DNA from: Clostridiales bacterium | Lineage (GTDB): Bacteria > Bacillota > Clostridia > Christensenellales > Pumilibacteraceae | Length of the DNA stretch: 64,000 bases | Assembly (NCBI GenBank): GCA_022508505.1 | Contig: JAFLVC010000009.1 | Span: 20,513-84,512, forward strand | Direction of reading: 5' to 3' | Shown here: positions 61,396 to 64,000 of the stretch, in pieces | Numbering within the stretch: position 1 is the stretch's first letter | Layout: the number at the start of each line of letters is the position of its first letter | Made by a program: the position numbers and the translations under genes | The notes under the pieces: generated by a model | Databases searched by the model: none | What the model saw: the letters and a program-made list of their open reading frames with translations, nothing else | What the model was told of the DNA's origin: nothing

Positions 61396-62874
61396 ATGCA
61401 ATTTCTCTCTATGTCAGACGGAGCGGTCGGAGGCGTGGTCGGCGGCATCATAGCCGGCGTGCTCTTGATTATTCTGCTTGTCGCACTCTTGGCAAAGCGC
61501 TACAAAAAGTGCCCGTCCGACAAAATCATGGTCATCTTCGGTAAAGTCGGCAAAGCGCAGGACGGCACGGCGCGCTCCGCTAAGTGTATCCACGGCGGCG
61601 CGGCGTTCGTGTGGCCGTTCTTTCAAGGGTACAGCTTTCTCGACCTCGCCCCTATCTCAATTCAGATAGACCTCAAAAACGCGCTGTCGCGCCAGAACAT
61701 TCGTATCGACGTTCCGTCGCGCTTTACTGTCGCAATCTCCACAGAGCCCGGCGTCATGCAAAACGCCGCCGAGCGGTTGCGCTCCCTCCCCATCAACGAG
61801 ATACAGCGCCTCGCCGAAGATATCATATTCGGTCAGCTCCGCCTCATCATCGCGACGATGGATATAGAGGAAATCAACACCAACCGCGACAAGTTCTTGG
61901 AAGCGGTGTCGCTCAACGTCGAGGGCGAGCTCAAAAAGATAGGCCTGCGCCTCATCAACGTCAACGTAACAGATATCAACGACGAGTCGGGCTACATCGA
62001 GGCGCTCGGTAAAGAGGCCGCCGCAAAGGCCAAAAACGACGCTAAGATCTCAGTCGCCGAAAAAGACCGCGAGGGCTCTATCGGTGAGGCTACGGCACAG
62101 ACCGACATGCGCATAAAGGTCGCAGCCGCCAACACAAAGGCTATCGAAGGCGAAAACGAATCGAAGGTGCTCATCAGCCAATCCAACGCGCGGCTGCGCG
62201 AAGCGGAAGCGGAAGCCAACCGCATGGCACAATCGGCGGAATTCATTGCAGAGGCCAAGGCGAACGAGGAAGCGTATAAAGCCGAGCAACAGGCAGAGCG
62301 CGAGCGTGCAAAGCGCGAGCGCGCCACCCTCGAAGCGGACGTCATAGTCAACGCCGAAATCCAAAAGCAAAAGGCGGAAATCGAAGCGGAAGCGGAAGCG
62401 GAGCGCATACGCAGGAGAGCTCAAGGCGAAGCGGACGCCGCATACGCAAAGCGCGTCGCCGAAGCAAAAGGTATTCTCGAAATATTGACAAAGCAGGCCG
62501 AAGGTTTCGGCAAGATCATAGCGGCAACGGGCGGCAACAGCGATAATGCAGTAAAGATGATTATCGCCGACAAGATGCCCGAGCTCGTGAGCATGCAGGT
62601 AGAGGCGATAAAGAACCTCAAGATCGACAAGGTCACCGTGTGGGACAGCATGAGCGACGGCAAGCCCACAACCGCCAACTTCCTATCCGGCATGCTCGGC
62701 GCCGTTCCCCCGCTCAACGAGCTGTTCAAGATGAACGGCATGGAACTACCCACCTACCTCGGCAAGGTCAACGAGTCCGCCGAAGCGACGGACGCAGGCA
62801 AGGAAGAAGCAAAATCCGCGCTACCTAAGTCCGAAGCTTCCAAGCCCGCAGACAAAAAGCCTCCGAAAAAGTAA
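61396..62874 (+). CDS. floT: Flotillin-like SPFH protein
   Basis: 492 residues. An N-terminal membrane segment (8-32) precedes an SPFH/band 7 domain (about 35-200: RQNIRIDVPSRFTVAISTEPG). A long coiled coil rich in Glu-Ala repeats (about 230-370) and a C-terminal flotillin region follow. It forms membrane scaffolds. AAGGAGGCAACT precedes the ATG. A terminator ends the operon. Confidence 0.94.
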   Translation: MQFLSMSDGAVGGVVGGIIAGVLLIILLVALLAKRYKKCPSDKIMVIFGKVGKAQDGTARSAKCIHGGAAFVWPFFQGYSFLDLAPISIQIDLKNALSRQNIRIDVPSRFTVAISTEPGVMQNAAERLRSLPINEIQRLAEDIIFGQLRLIIATMDIEEINTNRDKFLEAVSLNVEGELKKIGLRLINVNVTDINDESGYIEALGKEAAAKAKNDAKISVAEKDREGSIGEATAQTDMRIKVAAANTKAIEGENESKVLISQSNARLREAEAEANRMAQSAEFIAEAKANEEAYKAEQQAERERAKRERATLEADVIVNAEIQKQKAEIEAEAEAERIRRRAQGEADAAYAKRVAEAKGILEILTKQAEGFGKIIAATGGNSDNAVKMIIADKMPELVSMQVEAIKNLKIDKVTVWDSMSDGKPTTANFLSGMLGAVPPLNELFKMNGMELPTYLGKVNESAEATDAGKEEAKSALPKSEASKPADKKPPKK

Positions 62875-62888
62875 TCGTACAACTCTCT

Positions 62889-62925
62889 AAATCGCCGTTA
62901 CAAAAAAGTAGCGGCGATTTTAATT
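62889..62925 (+). terminator. Terminator after the flotillin gene
   Basis: A 13-bp stem (AAATCGCCGTTAC and its complement with one G-U pair) closes an A-rich loop and is followed by TTAATTTT. Confidence 0.88.
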
Positions 62926-63020
62926 TTGCGCGCATAACCGCGCCGAAACCGACACACAATACTATTGTAAAGCGATTGACTTATCCGCCATGATTAAAGA
63001 AGATTGTTTTACAAACTTTG

Positions 63021-63055
63021 TCCCGCGAAATACTTATCGCGGGATATTTTTTTAT
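63021..63055 (+). terminator. Orphan terminator-like hairpin
   Basis: TCCCGCG and CGCGGGA pair across a 10-nt loop, followed by TATTTTTTTATT. No gene lies just upstream on this strand. It could end a small RNA from 62940-63020 or be a second stop for the flotillin transcript. Confidence 0.6.
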
Positions 63056-63147
63056 TATTTAGCAATCTTCTGCACTGCTTAGATTTTACTCCGTTGCCGC
63101 TATTTATTCCGTCATTTCGACCGAGGTGACGCATATCAACCACCCCA

Positions 63148-63250
63148 TCATTTCGACCGAGTGAGCGAAGCGAGGAATCTAATAGATAGTGTAATTCGTC
63201 GGGTGTAATGTAAAACCACCGTCGCAGTCGACACACGACAAAAATCAAGC
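63148..63250. repeat. Dispersed repeat, copy 2
   Basis: It begins TCATTTCGACCGAGTGAGCGAAG, carries AATTCGTCGGGTGTAA and ACACACGACAAAAATCAAGC, and is a diverged relative of the tandem units that follow. A further fragment begins near 63111. Confidence 0.6.
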
Positions 63251-63280
63251 TGTGCTTGTGTCCTACGAAGCAACCGAATG

Positions 63281-63482
63281 TTATTCTGAGCGAAGCGAAG
63301 AATCTAATAAGTAGTGCAATTCGTCGGGTGTAACGCAAAATCACCGCCGCAGTCAACACACGACAAAAATCAAGCGTGCTCCGAAGGTTATTCTGAGCGA
63401 AGCGAAGAATCTAATAAGTAGTGCAATTCGTCGGGTGTAACGCAAAATCACCGTCGCAGTCGACACACGACAAAAATCAAGC
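63281..63482. repeat. Two near-identical 95-bp tandem repeat units
   Basis: Units 63281-63375 and 63388-63482 differ at about two positions and are separated by 12 bp. Each starts TTATTCTGAGCGAAGCGAAG and holds CGTCGGGTGT and ACACACGAC as an imperfect dyad. They match copies at 63148-63250 and 41104-41257. Confidence 0.75.
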
Positions 63483-63491
63483 TGGCTTGTG

Positions 63492-63532
63492 AAAAATCCC
63501 CGACATGCAGTTAAACATCTCGGGGAATTTTC
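63492..63532. terminator. Terminator-like hairpin
   Basis: AAAATCCCCGA and TCGGGGAATTTT pair with one bulge across an 18-nt loop. It follows the tandem repeats. No gene on either strand is obviously served. Confidence 0.45.
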
Positions 63533-63657
63533 ACGTTATCGCCTATTTGGCGAACTTACTTTGTAAGGTAAATTCCGTTCACAGAACTCATTCTCGCCTT
63601 ACACTACTATATTGTGCAGTTTCGGCACATATATACATAAATTTTATAAATATCGCC

Positions 63658-63787
63658 CTGTGGCGGCGTGGGCGCGCGCCAGACGGGTAACAGGCGGTGA
63701 GCCGCCGACGGGAGTGTACATAGACGTACATGACCGAGGCGTAGCGACGCACGCAGTTCGTATTGCGCGATAAGTATGCCGCCACAG
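63658..63787. repeat. 130-bp palindrome-bounded noncoding element
   Basis: CTGTGGCGGC (63658-63667) and its exact complement (63778-63787) bound a GC-rich stretch with inner hairpins such as GCGG-TGA-CCGC-like and two GTACAT motifs. Short frames across it show no coding signs. From 63533 to 63657 nothing was recognised. Confidence 0.45.
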
Positions 63788-63793
63788 AACACG

Positions 63794-63819
63794 AAAAAAA
63801 CCGTACGACTTTCGTACGG
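63794..63819 (-). terminator. Terminator of the 16S rRNA transcript
   Basis: On the minus strand CCGTACGA, a 3-nt loop and TCGTACGG form an 8-bp stem followed by seven T residues. It lies about 87 nt beyond the 16S 3' end in the direction of transcription. Confidence 0.8.
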
Positions 63820-63905
63820 CCCTCTCACACGCATTATAAGTGATAGATTTCAGCAAACTATATCGATTGAGATTGGATTTGACCTACTCTAATTGTAGGT
63901 ACCTT

Positions 63906-64000
63906 AAAGGAGGTGATCCAGCCCCACGTTCTCGTAGGGCTACCTTGTTACGACTTAACCCCAGTCATTGGTTTTACCTTAGGCGGACGCTTCCCTTGCG
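63906..64000 (-). rRNA. rrs: 16S ribosomal RNA, 3' end (partial)
   Basis: The minus strand contains GGGGTTAAGTCGTAACAAGG, helix 45 and GGATCACCTCCTTT, the 3' terminus with the anti-Shine-Dalgarno. The gene runs off the end of the window. The helix-45 loop reads AGAA where most bacteria have GGAA. No 23S, 5S or tRNA gene follows in the 1 kb downstream. Confidence 0.95.

Noticed and set aside
63281..63482. Possible CRISPR array
   Set aside because: There are only two close units of 95 bp separated by 12 bp, with no spacer pattern and no cas genes. It is a dispersed repeat.
63505..63856. Short open frames between the repeats and the 16S gene
   Set aside because: They cross palindromes and the rRNA terminator, and show no ribosome site or recognisable protein.

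Overview
The window looks like a chromosomal segment of an uncultured, probably endospore-forming member of the Bacillota (class Clostridia). The reasons are a spore germination protease (gpr), a SpoVB-type flippase, a full peptidoglycan gene set with a VanW protein and prolipoprotein transferase, a folate-type ECF S-component and a 16S rRNA 3' end with an intact CCUCC anti-Shine-Dalgarno. Coding density is high and third codon positions are GC-rich, so long mirror-frame ORFs occur opposite many genes; these were left out. No prophage, CRISPR array or defence island was seen. This is mostly core genome plus surface proteins.

Layout: 1-9.3 kb holds a polytopic protein with an M28-like domain, a WYL regulator, a small protein and a 1.5k-residue lipoprotein. 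9.4-9.9 kb holds a palindromic element and tRNA-Leu. 10-14.7 kb is an arginine cluster (argC, argB, argD, argF and a coupled GNAT). 14.8-20.7 kb has DegV, a flavin reductase-rubredoxin, YfbR, transketolase and a phosphohexomutase. 20.8-27.6 kb is a shikimate/tyrosine operon (tyrA-aroC-aroB-aroA-aroE-aroQ-aroK) whose last gene is a shikimate kinase-HAD fusion preceded by a duplicated 5' stub. 27.7-42.8 kb is mainly cell envelope (DUF2207/LemA, amidase, M1 peptidase, ddl, uppP, CapD-like, glmM, small-multidrug-export family, glmS, murI) and ends with gpr. 42.9-50.8 kb has an extended ribosomal protein S20, pncB, lgt, VanW, CCA-adding enzyme and an esterase. 50.9-62.9 kb has two paralogous transglutaminase-like lipoproteins, SpoVB-like, folT-tautomerase-folA, a DUF3810 metalloprotease-like protein and an NfeD-flotillin pair. 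The last kilobase is noncoding, with tandem repeats, terminators and the 3' end of a 16S rRNA gene on the minus strand.

The most striking global feature is promoter architecture. At least seven genes have a strong sigma-A type promoter (TTGACA/TATAAT-like, 17-18 bp spacer) whose -10 box lies only 6-9 nt upstream of an ATG or GTG, with no Shine-Dalgarno. Their mRNAs should be leaderless or nearly so. Many other genes have ordinary AGGAGG-type sites. Leaderless initiation is not considered typical of Bacillota. The 16S gene is followed by its own terminator and not by a 23S gene, which suggests an unlinked rRNA arrangement or an assembly join.

No clearly undescribed multi-gene system was recognised. 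The best leads are the leaderless-promoter pattern, the AroK-HAD fusion with its 5' duplication, the GNAT coupled to argF in a cluster lacking argJ, and the unlinked 16S gene.
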